Shown piece by piece: positions 8,499-18,179 of a stretch of DNA of 64,000 bases. The stretch's first letter is position 1. Each line of letters opens with the position of its first letter. The stretch spans positions 1 to 64,000 of the forward strand of contig NZ_JACC01000009.1 in the NCBI RefSeq assembly GCF_000520955.1. The letters run 5' to 3'. The notes under the pieces were generated by a model that searched no databases, was not told where the DNA came from, and was given only the letters and a program-made list of their open reading frames with translations. The position numbers and the translations under genes are program-made. The stretch is from Aquimarina pacifica (lineage in GTDB: Bacteria; Bacteroidota; Bacteroidia; Flavobacteriales; Flavobacteriaceae).

Positions 8499-8980
8499 TG
8501 TTTCTTATGAAAACAGCCCTAGTTCTTATCTTAGGGATCATTACCTATCAAGATCTTAAAGATCGAGAAGTATATGGTTTTGTATTTTTAATACTAATAG
8601 GGCTTTTGGGAGTGCTTCATTATAAAAGCGTTATGGATATTCACTTTTTTTATGCAGTAGCGATTAACTTTGGGGTCATCTTTTTGGTACTATTAGGTGC
8701 TTATATTTATACCATTTTCAGAATAAAAAAACCTTTTTTTAGTCAAGTGTTTGGACTGGGAGATTTGCTTTTTTTCCTAGCATTGGCTATTGGGTTCCCG
8801 ACAATTACTTTTACAATACTATTGGTGTTTTCATTACTTTTTTCCCTACTTATTTGGGGGGTGCTCAAAAATAACTCAAAATACAATACAGTGCCTTTAG
8901 CGGGATATATGTCGGTATTTATAGGCGTAGTGTTTATAGTAAGTTGTATAACGAATGATCTAACATTATACCTGATATGA
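8498..8980 (+). CDS. Prepilin peptidase (A24 family, short form)
   Basis: This polytopic aspartic protease cleaves the leader of (pseudo)pilins at the cytoplasmic face of the inner membrane. The two catalytic aspartates are visible: D in TYQDLKDREV (about residue 19) and the GxGD motif in FGLGDLLFF (about 89). Five or six membrane helices are evident. At 160 aa it lacks the N-methyltransferase domain of full-length PilD/GspO, so methylation may be absent or done elsewhere. It overlaps both neighbours (1 nt and 4 nt), so it is translated as part of the operon. Confidence 0.88.
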   Translation: MFLMKTALVLILGIITYQDLKDREVYGFVFLILIGLLGVLHYKSVMDIHFFYAVAINFGVIFLVLLGAYIYTIFRIKKPFFSQVFGLGDLLFFLALAIGFPTITFTILLVFSLLFSLLIWGVLKNNSKYNTVPLAGYMSVFIGVVFIVSCITNDLTLYLI

Positions 8981-10395
8981 GCGAAGTAAAAACTTTTGAA
9001 ATCCCAATACATTTGAAGCAGCTGATTACTTCGAATCAGGCATTCCATTACAGGGTCATTCCTATAGCCAAAGAAGAAGGTGTTATACACTTAAAAACAG
9101 ATAGCCCAGATCCTCAAGGTCTTCAGAAAGAACTTTCAATTATTTTGGGGTACGAGGTGCTAGCAATTTCTGAAATTGCCGAAAATATACAGTCATACTT
9201 GACATTTAATTATAGAAAAACTACCAATTCCTCGAATGAAAAGTTACAATATGAGGACCAGTTTTTACAAAAGCTAATTGCCACAGCCAAGGATTTCGGG
9301 AGTAGTGATATTCATATGGAACCCTATGAGAAACAATGTCGAGTACGTTTCCGTTTAGACGGAAAATTAAAAGAACAATATACCATTTCTAATACAGAAT
9401 ATCCTCAATTGATTAATCAGATCAAAATTCAATCGGGTCTTGATATTTCTCAAAAACGACTAGCTCAGGATGGTAGAATTACGTTCAAAGAAGGAGCTGA
9501 TGAGTTTGATATTCGTGTATCTACAATGCCAACTTTATACGGTGAGAAAATAGTATTGAGGTTGTTAAATCGTAATACGCAGGATGTTTCATTAGAAGAT
9601 TTAGGGTTTACAGAAGAAGAATTAAAAAACTACAGAGAGGCAGTCAAAAACCCACAAGGTATAGTGTTGATTTCTGGACCAACAGGATCAGGAAAAACAA
9701 CTACTTTGTATGCAACATTAAAAGAACTCAACAAAGAAACAACCAACATTTTAACAATAGAAGATCCTATTGAATATACCCTAGAGGGGATTAATCAAGT
9801 ACAATTAAGAGAAGATATAGAGTTTGATTTTCCAGCCGCATTACGTGCCTTTTTACGTCAGGATCCAGATATTATTATGGTAGGAGAGATTCGAGATGAT
9901 CGAACGGCCGGAATGACTATAAAAGCTGCATTAACTGGACACCTAGTACTATCAACAATACATACTAATTCTGCTTGGGCAACAATTTCTAGGTTGATTG
10001 ATATGAATGTACCATCATTCTTGTTGGCAAGTACAATTACCATGAGCATAGCACAACGTTTGGTCAGGAAATTATGTCCACACTGTAAACAGCCAACAAC
10101 AGTAGATAGTAAGGATTTTCCTCAAAGTTTTGAAATTCCGGAAGAATTAACAAAGCATTATATGGCAGTAGGCTGTAATCAATGTTATCATACAGGCTAT
10201 ATGGGGCGTAAAGCAATTTATGAAATATTACCGGTAACAAAAGAGTTAGAAAAAGCAATTCGGCATAATGAATTAGAGATAGACATGTATATCGAACAAA
10301 ATAATATAAAAACATTACAGCATAATGCAACAAGAATGGTAATAGACGGGGATACCTCTGTTGAAGAAGTGTATGCGTTATTGGCTGATAATTAA
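8977..10395 (+). CDS. GspE/PilB-family assembly ATPase
   Basis: This cytoplasmic hexameric ATPase drives pseudopilus or pilus assembly. An N-terminal N2-like domain (about residues 1-95) precedes the catalytic core: Walker A GPTGSGKTT (about 233-241), Asp box TIEDPIEYT, Walker B DPDIIMVGEIRD (about 296-307) and His box LSTIHTNSA. A zinc-binding tetracysteine follows (CPHC at about 367-370 and CNQC about 30 residues later), typical of extension ATPases and not of PilT. The TGYMGRKAIYE segment is also family-typical. Length 472 aa. It starts in the ATGA overlap with the peptidase gene. Confidence 0.93.
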   Translation: MSEVKTFEIPIHLKQLITSNQAFHYRVIPIAKEEGVIHLKTDSPDPQGLQKELSIILGYEVLAISEIAENIQSYLTFNYRKTTNSSNEKLQYEDQFLQKLIATAKDFGSSDIHMEPYEKQCRVRFRLDGKLKEQYTISNTEYPQLINQIKIQSGLDISQKRLAQDGRITFKEGADEFDIRVSTMPTLYGEKIVLRLLNRNTQDVSLEDLGFTEEELKNYREAVKNPQGIVLISGPTGSGKTTTLYATLKELNKETTNILTIEDPIEYTLEGINQVQLREDIEFDFPAALRAFLRQDPDIIMVGEIRDDRTAGMTIKAALTGHLVLSTIHTNSAWATISRLIDMNVPSFLLASTITMSIAQRLVRKLCPHCKQPTTVDSKDFPQSFEIPEELTKHYMAVGCNQCYHTGYMGRKAIYEILPVTKELEKAIRHNELEIDMYIEQNNIKTLQHNATRMVIDGDTSVEEVYALLADN

Positions 10396-10464
10396 TATAA
10401 AAAAATAATCAGATCTTAGTTTGTTTGATGTGAGATCAGGAATTAGGAAAAGCAAAATAGATAG

Positions 10465-12696
10465 ATGAAACAAAAAATATATATACTTGGATTTGTTCTG
10501 GCCCTAGGGATACAGGTTTTTGGGCAGGAAGATTTCCAGAGGCAGGGGCAGGATAATACGCGAGTCTCTAGTATAGAAAATAAATTAGAATTACTTAATG
10601 TAGATATTCCAGGATTAACAGAAAAAGTGAATGTCAATATTTCTAATACCTCTTTACTAAATTTTTTGAGAGCTGTCTCTCAGGTTCATAAAATTAATAT
10701 CAATCTTGCAGAAGAACTTAATAGCATTAAAATAGTAAATGGTTTTAATGATGTTACAGTAGAAGATTTATTGGTGTTTTTAGTAAAAGAATATAATCTA
10801 GATATTGTTTTTACTGGAAATATTTTATCCGTTAAGCAATATGTAGCACCTGTAATTGCTCCTGTCGAGAAAGAGATTATAGTATCTTATGATGCTCTGG
10901 CAAAAACACTCTCAACTGATGTTAGTAATGATCCATTGCCAAAGGTGTTTAGAAAGATTACCGAGGTTTCTGGTAAGAATTTACTATTTACACCAGACTT
11001 GAATACTAAAAACCTGAATTTATATCTTAGTAATGTGTCATTTGATATTGCGATGGAAAAGCTTGCTGCTGCAAATGATATGGAACTTACCAAAACAAAA
11101 GATGGGTTTTATGAGTTTGAAGGTTTTCCTCAATCTGGAGATTCTAGCAAAGGTACACGCCGTCGATCGCGTCGTCGACCCGATTTTAATTATAAAGTCA
11201 TTGATACACTCAATAAAATTGTAGCTATTGATGTCAAGGATACTCCTATTGCCGAAGTAATTAATACGTTCTCTGAGGATCTGAATTTAGAAATTTTTAC
11301 TGCTTCTCCTTTAGAAAATGCAGGCAAAGTAACAGTTCATACAGAATCTATTCATTTTGATGCGTTGCTATCCAAAATGTTTGAAAGCAGAAGTGCTTCG
11401 GGCTCCCAAAACTCTGCAATAAGTTCGGGTAGAGGTAACCAGAATAATAATAGAGGAGAGGCAGCCCAAAGACAACAAAATACACCACAAAGTACGTCTT
11501 CCTCGAGTGTCTTTACATTCAAAAAAGAAGGAAATGTATACTATTTTGGTACAGAGAATCAATTATCTGTAAAGAAAATTGAATTAGTACAAATGATGCA
11601 TCGATCTATAGTAACATTAGGAGATGCAAATAATTCTGTCGGAGGATTTGGTAGTAATTCTAATTTTGTAACTGGCGGAACTAGTTTTTTTGGTGGGGGA
11701 AACTCTACGGCAATAAATCAAACTGGGATTAATAATAGAAACCAGCAAGGCAACTCATTTTCTCGTAATACTTCGTCAAATTCCTCATCTGGTAGCTCAT
11801 CAAAAGTAGGATCAATTTTAGATGTTTTTCCTGCAACTGTATTAGATGGATTAGACGTAAAAGTAGATGCCGAACTTAATAGTTTTGTAGTAAGTGGATC
11901 AGGTACACGAGTAGAAAAATTTAAGGATTTTATCAAATTTATAGATAAACCGATACCGCTTATATTAATAGAAGTGATGATATTAGAAGTAAATCGTTCG
12001 GCAACGGTAGAAACAGGAGTCGAGCTTGGACTCGGTTCTGAACCTACAACCACAGAAGGAGTAGCATTTCCTAGCGGTAGTATGACATTGGGTGCAGAGA
12101 CTATTAACAGAGTAATAGGCGGTTTTGATGGTTTTGGATCTTTAAACTTAGGAAATGTAGTGCCGAATTTTTATATGGATATCAAGGCCATGGAAACTAA
12201 TGGGAATGTAAAAATCCTATCGACACCAAAACTAAGTACCCTAAATGGCCATAAGGCTTACCTTTCTAGTGGGCAAACGACGTATTATGCCGTTACAAAT
12301 CAAAGCTTTTTTGGTTCGCAAATTCCGCAGACATCAGAAGTAGTTAATTATCAACCTATCGATGCAGAACTGGCCTTAGAGTTTAAACCATTTGTTTCTG
12401 GGGACGGACAAATAACACTCGATATTCAAGTAGTGCAATCAAGTTTTAGCGGAGAGCGTATTGCCGAAGATGCACCACCAGACATTAGTAGTCGTAAGTT
12501 TTCTTCAATCATGCGTATGAGGGCGAATGATGTTGCTATTTTAGGAGGTATCGAACAAAAAGTAAAGAACGACTCGGGTTCCGGTGTTCCTCTATTGTCG
12601 CGTATCCCGATTATCAAATGGCTATTTAGTCAAAGAGTAAGAGAAGACTCAAGAAAAAAACTAAATGTAATTATAAAACCCACTGTGTTTTATTAA
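10465..12696 (+). CDS. Secretin (GspD/PilQ-like outer-membrane channel)
   Basis: This is the outer-membrane gate of the system. A signal peptide (about residues 1-20, ending VFGQ) is followed by N0/N1-like periplasmic domains, a basic RRRSRRR patch near 235, and two Ser/Asn/Gly/Gln-rich linkers (about 312-350 and 390-450). The secretin core (about 500-743) carries ILIEVMILEVN, NGNVKILSTPKLSTLNGHKA and VPLLSRIPIIKWLF, then ends NVIIKPTVFY. At 743 aa it is within the family range; the low-complexity linkers are unusual. The downstream ATG overlaps its stop (TAATG). Confidence 0.92.
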   Translation: MKQKIYILGFVLALGIQVFGQEDFQRQGQDNTRVSSIENKLELLNVDIPGLTEKVNVNISNTSLLNFLRAVSQVHKININLAEELNSIKIVNGFNDVTVEDLLVFLVKEYNLDIVFTGNILSVKQYVAPVIAPVEKEIIVSYDALAKTLSTDVSNDPLPKVFRKITEVSGKNLLFTPDLNTKNLNLYLSNVSFDIAMEKLAAANDMELTKTKDGFYEFEGFPQSGDSSKGTRRRSRRRPDFNYKVIDTLNKIVAIDVKDTPIAEVINTFSEDLNLEIFTASPLENAGKVTVHTESIHFDALLSKMFESRSASGSQNSAISSGRGNQNNNRGEAAQRQQNTPQSTSSSSVFTFKKEGNVYYFGTENQLSVKKIELVQMMHRSIVTLGDANNSVGGFGSNSNFVTGGTSFFGGGNSTAINQTGINNRNQQGNSFSRNTSSNSSSGSSSKVGSILDVFPATVLDGLDVKVDAELNSFVVSGSGTRVEKFKDFIKFIDKPIPLILIEVMILEVNRSATVETGVELGLGSEPTTTEGVAFPSGSMTLGAETINRVIGGFDGFGSLNLGNVVPNFYMDIKAMETNGNVKILSTPKLSTLNGHKAYLSSGQTTYYAVTNQSFFGSQIPQTSEVVNYQPIDAELALEFKPFVSGDGQITLDIQVVQSSFSGERIAEDAPPDISSRKFSSIMRMRANDVAILGGIEQKVKNDSGSGVPLLSRIPIIKWLFSQRVREDSRKKLNVIIKPTVFY

Positions 12697-13910
12697 TGTT
12701 AGAGAAATTATTATCATATAAACCTTTGGGTAAAACCCTGACAATGCTCGAATACTCTCAGCAATCAGGGAAACCGGTTCTTATTGGTGTTGAGTTAGAA
12801 CAGAAAAGCGGAGAACTCAATATCAAAGAGATGCAAACTGCTGAAGAAATTGGTGAACTATCACAGTTTCTAAAAGGTAAAAGTATACGCTTGGTGATTA
12901 CTAGTGATCAGGTATTGTCTAAAAAGGTTTCTCACACGGGCAGTGATGCAGAAATTATTGCAGAGGCTTTTCCGAATTTTAATGGAAATGAGTTCTACTA
13001 TCAAATCCTAAGATCAGCAGAAACATCTTTTATAGCTGTATGTAGAAAAGAATATGTTGACAAGCAGGTACAAAAATTTAAGAATGATGGGGTGTTGATT
13101 ACTGAAATTTCGCTTGGTGCTCTGAAAATGGTAGCATTGTCAGGGTACGTTGGTGATGTAGATGTGTATAGTAATACCAGTAAAGTTACTTTCTATACTG
13201 ATGAAATAGTATCCATACTATCCAAAAATGAGAATGAACCTGAAGAAGAATATGATATTGAAGGTCTTATTTTTTCTTCAAGATATACATTACCTATTTC
13301 TTTGGGGTTAACATCAGTATTACAAAATGATCTTATTTCTGGTAATATAGATGATGAGAACAGTATTTTAAAAAAAAGGTATTCAGAAGTACGGTTTTTT
13401 AAGAGTGGTTTACAGCTAGGGCTTGGTTTTCTATTGATTGCTTTATTGGTTAATTTTTTTATTTTTAATGGGAAGTACAAAAAGTGGCAAAGCTTACAGG
13501 AAGAGCTTCAGGTATATACTAGTCAAAAACAATTAATTGATAAGAAAGTAAAAGAAGTGGGCTCAAAAGAAGCTTTGGTCAAAAGTATACAAACTACTGG
13601 GTTTTCAAAAAGTTCAAATTATATTAACCAAATTACACAAATACAACCAAAAACGGTTCTATTAAATGTATTTACCTACCAGCCTTTAAAAAAACCAATC
13701 CGAAAAGATAAGCTAGTTGACTTACAGAAGGATATTATCTCAATTGCAGGTCAGTCTACTGATAAAGTAGATTTTACAAATTGGTTGAGAGCAATAGAGG
13801 CGCTTTCTTTTGTTGAGTCTGTGACTATAGTGCAATATGGATTGCATAAAAAACAAACCTCAGATTTTGAATTAACACTTATAATCAAGACAGATGGAAC
13901 AACGGACTAA
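12696..13910 (+). CDS. GspL-like / PilM-PilN-like inner-membrane assembly protein
   Basis: No single family is certain. A cytoplasmic N-terminal part (about residues 1-225) has the layout of an actin-like PilM/GspL domain (LTMLEYSQ, then alternating strands). A single membrane helix (about 235-253, GLGFLLIALLVNFFIF), a coiled stretch and a periplasmic ferredoxin-like region follow, as in GspL or a PilM-PilN fusion. The gene lies between the secretin and a PilO/GspM-like gene, the expected slot, and overlaps both. It probably links the ATPase to the membrane platform. Confidence 0.72.
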   Translation: MLEKLLSYKPLGKTLTMLEYSQQSGKPVLIGVELEQKSGELNIKEMQTAEEIGELSQFLKGKSIRLVITSDQVLSKKVSHTGSDAEIIAEAFPNFNGNEFYYQILRSAETSFIAVCRKEYVDKQVQKFKNDGVLITEISLGALKMVALSGYVGDVDVYSNTSKVTFYTDEIVSILSKNENEPEEEYDIEGLIFSSRYTLPISLGLTSVLQNDLISGNIDDENSILKKRYSEVRFFKSGLQLGLGFLLIALLVNFFIFNGKYKKWQSLQEELQVYTSQKQLIDKKVKEVGSKEALVKSIQTTGFSKSSNYINQITQIQPKTVLLNVFTYQPLKKPIRKDKLVDLQKDIISIAGQSTDKVDFTNWLRAIEALSFVESVTIVQYGLHKKQTSDFELTLIIKTDGTTD

Positions 13911-14415
13911 AAATATACTATTAGTTGTGGGACTGCTCTGTATATTGTTTATAGCTTATCAATATAGTTTTGCTAAGACTTTTGCTATAAGTAAACAAGT
14001 GTCTAAGCTCGAATATGAAAAAGAGAAGTATTTGGCAGCGCCAGTGCAATTGGCTGCACTAACAAAAAAAGAATTACAACTAGACGAAATATTGGCAAAG
14101 AATAATGTAGAGGGAAATTCGTTGCAACGTAACCTTCTTAAGACATTAAACGAACTATCAAGTACTTCAAAAATCAAGGTTATTGCATTCGAAGAACCTC
14201 ACGTCTATACTGATGAGATAACAAAAGAAGTTACTACCACCTATGATTTTGTATTACAAGGAGATTATAAATCCTTGATAGGAGTATTATATGCGTTAGA
14301 ACAACAATACAGTTTTGGGAATCTTGCGCGTGTACATTTTGAGAAAAAGAAAAATTATAGAACAAGAGCAACTTATTTGCAATGTGGTGTGCTGTTGCAA
14401 CGGCTTAATAATTAG
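13894..14415 (+). CDS. PilO/GspM-like inner-membrane protein
   Basis: A short cytoplasmic start (MEQRTKN), one membrane helix (about residues 8-25) and a coiled-coil (about 32-60) precede a compact alpha/beta periplasmic domain. This matches the bitopic PilO/GspM architecture, though identity is weak and rests on size (173 aa), topology and position. It overlaps the previous gene by 17 nt. The C-terminal part (LQGDYKSLIGVLYALEQ) resembles the PilO sentence 'G-Y-L-F-L-L-E' seen in that family. Confidence 0.7.
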   Translation: MEQRTKNILLVVGLLCILFIAYQYSFAKTFAISKQVSKLEYEKEKYLAAPVQLAALTKKELQLDEILAKNNVEGNSLQRNLLKTLNELSSTSKIKVIAFEEPHVYTDEITKEVTTTYDFVLQGDYKSLIGVLYALEQQYSFGNLARVHFEKKKNYRTRATYLQCGVLLQRLNN

Positions 14416-14455
14416 AAAAAATAACAAGACAAAATAAAGGGAGATAACAAATAAT

Positions 14456-15193
14456 ATGATACATAATAAAATAGTTAGTTTGGTACTTGTCATGGCATTT
14501 TTATTTGTGGGTTGCCACAGTATAAAGATTGACAAAAGTACAATGCAAACCGCTGCCAAAAACCCTGTGGCATTAGGTGTTGTCGGGATACAGAAAGAAC
14601 ATATTACTAGCGCATCATTTAACGGAGCGGCTATACCAGAATATAAGGAACGTATACGTGTAAAGGGTATGGTTACAGATTTTAACCAAACAACATTTAA
14701 GACGTATCTAAAAGTCTCTCAGGAGAATACTTATCAAATAAAATATATAGATTCAGTAAAGAAAAAACCACAGTTTGTTACTTTAGAAGTGTTAGATAGA
14801 GTTGCTTTGATTGAAGATTTAAAAAATGAACATAATAAAGAGACATTAAGTTATATCGAAAATCAAAAAAAAGCAGCGATGGTTACTTCGGTTTCAATGG
14901 CAGTGTCAGAACCCCTTTTGCAAGAAATAGAGAAAGCAGAAGCTATTTTCTTAAGCAGTGGTATGTATAAACAATATCAATTATCATTGATAAAAGATGG
15001 ACAGAAATATAAAACTGTTGATTTCGGAGAAGCTGTGATTTTTGCATATGACCTCTCATTTTTCTGTTGGGGAGAAAATGACAAAAAGCAGCTAGAGTTA
15101 AAAGATATTATAGATAATAAATACTCGTGTTCAGGAAAAACATCACGAGATGCAGTAAAAGTGAAAAAGAAAATAAACTATTTTAAACTATAA
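14456..15193 (+). CDS. Operon lipoprotein of unknown function (pilotin candidate)
   Basis: I do not recognise the family. The signal ends in a lipobox FVGC (Cys at about residue 20), so it is a lipoprotein. The rest (about 225 aa) is mixed alpha/beta with a Lys-rich C-terminal end. The residues after the Cys (HSIKID) do not resemble the acidic surface-export signal, so it probably faces the periplasm. Its place between PilO-like and GspC-like genes suggests a structural or secretin-escort role, which is inference only. It abuts the next ATG with no gap. Confidence 0.7.
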   Translation: MIHNKIVSLVLVMAFLFVGCHSIKIDKSTMQTAAKNPVALGVVGIQKEHITSASFNGAAIPEYKERIRVKGMVTDFNQTTFKTYLKVSQENTYQIKYIDSVKKKPQFVTLEVLDRVALIEDLKNEHNKETLSYIENQKKAAMVTSVSMAVSEPLLQEIEKAEAIFLSSGMYKQYQLSLIKDGQKYKTVDFGEAVIFAYDLSFFCWGENDKKQLELKDIIDNKYSCSGKTSRDAVKVKKKINYFKL

Positions 15194-16126
15194 ATGATGA
15201 GTAGATTTTTGATTGGTGCATTGCTTTTGCTTGCACTTTTAGTTGGATGTGAAGAAGTTTTTATAGAAGAAGATCTTTCAGAAAAAGAAATTGTAATATT
15301 AGCGCCTACAGAAGGAGCAGCAGTAGAGAATACATCAACAACCTTTAGTTGGGAGGAAGTAGATCAAGCCACTGAGTATAGACTTCAGCTTGCACAACCA
15401 AATTTCGAAAATGCATCTCAGATTTTGGTAGATACAACAATGGCGGTTAGTAATTTTTCTATGGAGCTTTTAAAAAATACATATCAATGGAGGATTCGTG
15501 CTCAAAATGGGAGTTCGGCTACACCATATGCTTTGGCTAACTTTAGTGTTATTGAAATAGAAGATTTTTCTGCCAGAGAAGTTATACTAACAACTCCAGA
15601 GGACGACTTGATTACTAGTACAAGCGAGCAAACATTAGAATGGCAATCTGTTGCTGATGCTTTGCTATATCGAGTGCAATTGTTAGACGAGGATGAGGCG
15701 GTGATTACCGAAGAAACAACAACTAGCACAGAGATATCAGCTACTTTCTCTGAAGGAGTTACGCAATGGCAGGTACGTGCCGAACGCGATACGCAGAGTA
15801 CCCTCTATACAACAAGAACAGTGACATTAGATACAGAAGTGCCAAATACACCTGAAAGTATTGCTCCGATAGACGGGGCTACCCAAACAGGAACTACCGT
15901 TACTTTTAGCTGGACCAGAGAAGCGTTAGATGGCACCGAGGAATTTGATAGCATATATATATACAGTGATCAAGCATTAACACAATTAGTGTCTAAGGAT
16001 GAGATAACCTCCCCAACGGATATTGAACTTACTGCTAGTGCTACGTATTATTGGTATTTACAATCATTTGATCGGGCAGGAAATGAAAGTGAGTTAAGTG
16101 ATACACTAAGCTTTACTATAAACTAA
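15194..16126 (+). CDS. Lipoprotein with three fibronectin type III-like domains
   Basis: A signal peptide ends at LLVGC (Cys at about 19), followed by the acidic run EEVFIEED, which resembles the Bacteroidetes lipoprotein surface-export signal. Three similar beta-sandwich units follow (about residues 32-120, 125-215 and 220-310), each with a TFSWEE / TLEWQS / TFSWTR strand and a YQWRIRAQN / TQWQVRAER / YYWYLQSFD strand, as in FN3 folds. The protein may be exposed on the outer surface next to the secretin. The start could be either of two adjacent ATGs. Role unknown; it is embedded in the operon. Confidence 0.75.
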   Translation: MMSRFLIGALLLLALLVGCEEVFIEEDLSEKEIVILAPTEGAAVENTSTTFSWEEVDQATEYRLQLAQPNFENASQILVDTTMAVSNFSMELLKNTYQWRIRAQNGSSATPYALANFSVIEIEDFSAREVILTTPEDDLITSTSEQTLEWQSVADALLYRVQLLDEDEAVITEETTTSTEISATFSEGVTQWQVRAERDTQSTLYTTRTVTLDTEVPNTPESIAPIDGATQTGTTVTFSWTREALDGTEEFDSIYIYSDQALTQLVSKDEITSPTDIELTASATYYWYLQSFDRAGNESELSDTLSFTIN

Positions 16127-16132
16127 GAGAGG

Positions 16133-16609
16133 ATGTTAAAGGGAAAAAAAGGACTATATATTTTATTGCCAATTGTTGCCCTCGTGTGGGGGGCAATTAT
16201 TATGCAAGTTGTAGGAGCTTTTTCTGATCAGGATCCTGTACTTGTAGACAGTAATATTGATATGACTGTCGTGCCTATAAAAACCAAAGAGCGAGATACA
16301 TTTACGCTAAGCGTGATAGAACGGGATCCTTTTTTAGGAACTCTATATCAACCAAAAAAGAAGATTGTTGCCGCAATATCTAAACCTAAAGTAAAAAAAC
16401 CTGCATTGGTTTGGCCTTCAATAACCTATAAAGGAGTGGTGTCGGGACAAAATACCGGCCAAGCAATTTATCTAATAGAAATTAATGGTAATGATGAGCT
16501 TATGAGAGTAAAGCAGACATTATCAGATGTAAGGTTGGTAAAAGGGTTTTCGAATTCGGTACGATTACAGTATAAGGGAAAAACAAAAGATTTTAAAATT
16601 GTTAATTGA
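16133..16609 (+). CDS. GspC/PilP-like coupling protein
   Basis: An N-terminal membrane helix (about residues 7-28) is followed by a short linker, the RDPFLG motif (about 63-68) that is typical near the start of GspC/PilP domains, a Lys/Pro-rich stretch and a small beta domain (ITYKGVVSGQNTGQAIYLIE). This is the architecture of proteins that connect the inner-membrane platform to the secretin. At 158 aa it has no PDZ domain. It starts 6 nt after the FN3 lipoprotein and overlaps the next gene through TTGA. Confidence 0.75.
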   Translation: MLKGKKGLYILLPIVALVWGAIIMQVVGAFSDQDPVLVDSNIDMTVVPIKTKERDTFTLSVIERDPFLGTLYQPKKKIVAAISKPKVKKPALVWPSITYKGVVSGQNTGQAIYLIEINGNDELMRVKQTLSDVRLVKGFSNSVRLQYKGKTKDFKIVN

Positions 16610-17874
16610 AACTATTTTACAAAATAAAGGCGCAGGCTATGCAATTTGCTATACTGATTTCGGTATTAGTTGCATTGGTCCTAGGCGCTTTTTTACTTCT
16701 TACACATGTTCATTCTTTTTTCAAAATTAAAACCAAAGAATTAGTACTGGCAATTGAAGATTCGAATACTAAAATATTCGAGTCTATGGATCAAAACACA
16801 AAATCAATTGATACTATTGAAACATTATTAGGTACTGATAAAATAATAAAAGAAACTGCAGATTATCATGGAGCATGGTTTAAGAGGTATGTGCAAGTTG
16901 ATGTACATAACCGAAAAGTAACCAGAACAGCTTATACAGGTTCTAAGCGCTCTTTAAAAACTCCTAATCTGTATTTAGAGAATACAAATTCACCTTTGGT
17001 AGTTGTTGGTAATACCCGTTTAGAAGGGAATAGTTATCTTCCGAAACAAGGGCTCAAGGCAGGCAATATTTCAGGAACGTATTATCAAGGTAGCGCACTT
17101 TATTATGGTAATGTTTTAGAAAGCAAATCATCATTGCCAGATCTAGAGCCAGAATGGGTTAGGTATATAGAAAATATTTGTAATGGAGGCTTACTTGAAG
17201 CTACAGGGTCAATTCCTTTAGAAAAAGAACTAAAAAACTCATTTTATAATCCACCGAAAATCATATATAATGACGCGGCCATTTATCTAGAAGATCAAAA
17301 GATTAGTGGTAATATCATACTTCAATCTAGATCCAAAATAGTGGTAGGTAATCAAGCACAGTTGACAGATGTTATTTTGATCGCTCCAGAAATTAGTGTC
17401 GAAGGTCAGGTAAGAGGCAGTTTTCAAGCTATTGCAACAAAAAAAATTAAGTTGGGTAAAAATGCGCATTTACAATACCCTTCATCGGTGATTCTTTTGG
17501 ATAAAAATATAGATCAAGCTGCTAAAGGAAATAGTTTTAAAACGGAAGTTAACTTTATCATAGAAACAGGTGTAATTGTTGAAGGTACTGTTGTGTATCT
17601 CAAAGAAGAGAAATCGAAAGTTCATCGCACCAAAACTCAATTAGCAATTGCTCCCGATGTTGAGGTAATTGGTGAACTTTATTGCCAGGGCAATCTGGAT
17701 TTTCAGGGAGTAGTTAGAGGATCCCTTTATACACATCAGTTTATTGCACGTCAAAAAGGTTCTGTATATCTTAATCACATGTATAATGGTAAGGTGTTAA
17801 TAAATCCCGTAACCAATTTTGCGGGGTTACCATTTAAAGATTCTAAAAACGCGATAGCAAAATGGTTGTACTAA
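16606..17874 (+). CDS. Membrane-anchored beta-solenoid protein (GspK/PilX-like position)
   Basis: It starts at TTG (overlap TTGA with the preceding stop); the next Met is residue 12. A short basic lead and a long hydrophobic helix (about residues 12-34) look pilin-like, but Glu+5 is missing, as is also true of GspK. From about 220 to 400 the sequence has repeating short strands (SGNIILQSRSKIVVGNQA, EVIGELYCQGNLDFQG, VVRGSLYTHQFIARQKG) like a bactofilin or other beta-helix. It sits directly before two minor pseudopilins, the slot of GspK/PilX. Its exact family is unknown to me. Confidence 0.65.
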   Translation: MKLFYKIKAQAMQFAILISVLVALVLGAFLLLTHVHSFFKIKTKELVLAIEDSNTKIFESMDQNTKSIDTIETLLGTDKIIKETADYHGAWFKRYVQVDVHNRKVTRTAYTGSKRSLKTPNLYLENTNSPLVVVGNTRLEGNSYLPKQGLKAGNISGTYYQGSALYYGNVLESKSSLPDLEPEWVRYIENICNGGLLEATGSIPLEKELKNSFYNPPKIIYNDAAIYLEDQKISGNIILQSRSKIVVGNQAQLTDVILIAPEISVEGQVRGSFQAIATKKIKLGKNAHLQYPSSVILLDKNIDQAAKGNSFKTEVNFIIETGVIVEGTVVYLKEEKSKVHRTKTQLAIAPDVEVIGELYCQGNLDFQGVVRGSLYTHQFIARQKGSVYLNHMYNGKVLINPVTNFAGLPFKDSKNAIAKWLY

Positions 17875-18179
17875 AGAAAATAAGAGGGGCTACGTTGGTA
17901 GAAGTTCTTACGGCTTCTGTACTGATAATTATTGTTTTTATGATTGCTAGTTTGAGTTTTAATAATGTATTCGGAAATCAAATACAGAGAGGCCAAAGTG
18001 CAATAGAGAATAGAATAAAAGAATTACAATACCTATACAGGCATGAGGTTCTAAAATTGCCGTATGCCGAAGATTTTGATGGCTGGGAGATTATTGTTAC
18101 GATTCAAGGAGCTTATGCTGTGTTTTCATATAGTAAAGAAGAGGTAGAAATAGAGAAAAAAGAGCTGGTACAAGAATGA
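17862..18179 (+). CDS. Minor pseudopilin (GspI/PilV-like)
   Basis: A short basic leader ends in Gly (KKIRG); the mature start ATLVE has Glu+5, and a hydrophobic helix follows (LTASVLIIIVFMIASLSF). Only about 80 residues form the globular part. The size and position next to a second minor pseudopilin suit a tip-complex component. It overlaps the solenoid gene by 13 nt and the next gene by 4 nt (ATGA). Confidence 0.78.
   Translation: MVVLKKIRGATLVEVLTASVLIIIVFMIASLSFNNVFGNQIQRGQSAIENRIKELQYLYRHEVLKLPYAEDFDGWEIIVTIQGAYAVFSYSKEEVEIEKKELVQE

Noticed and set aside
16606-17874. Calling this gene a plain bactofilin
   Set aside because: Bactofilins are cytoplasmic and small; this one is 422 aa with a pilin-like membrane start inside a secretion operon.
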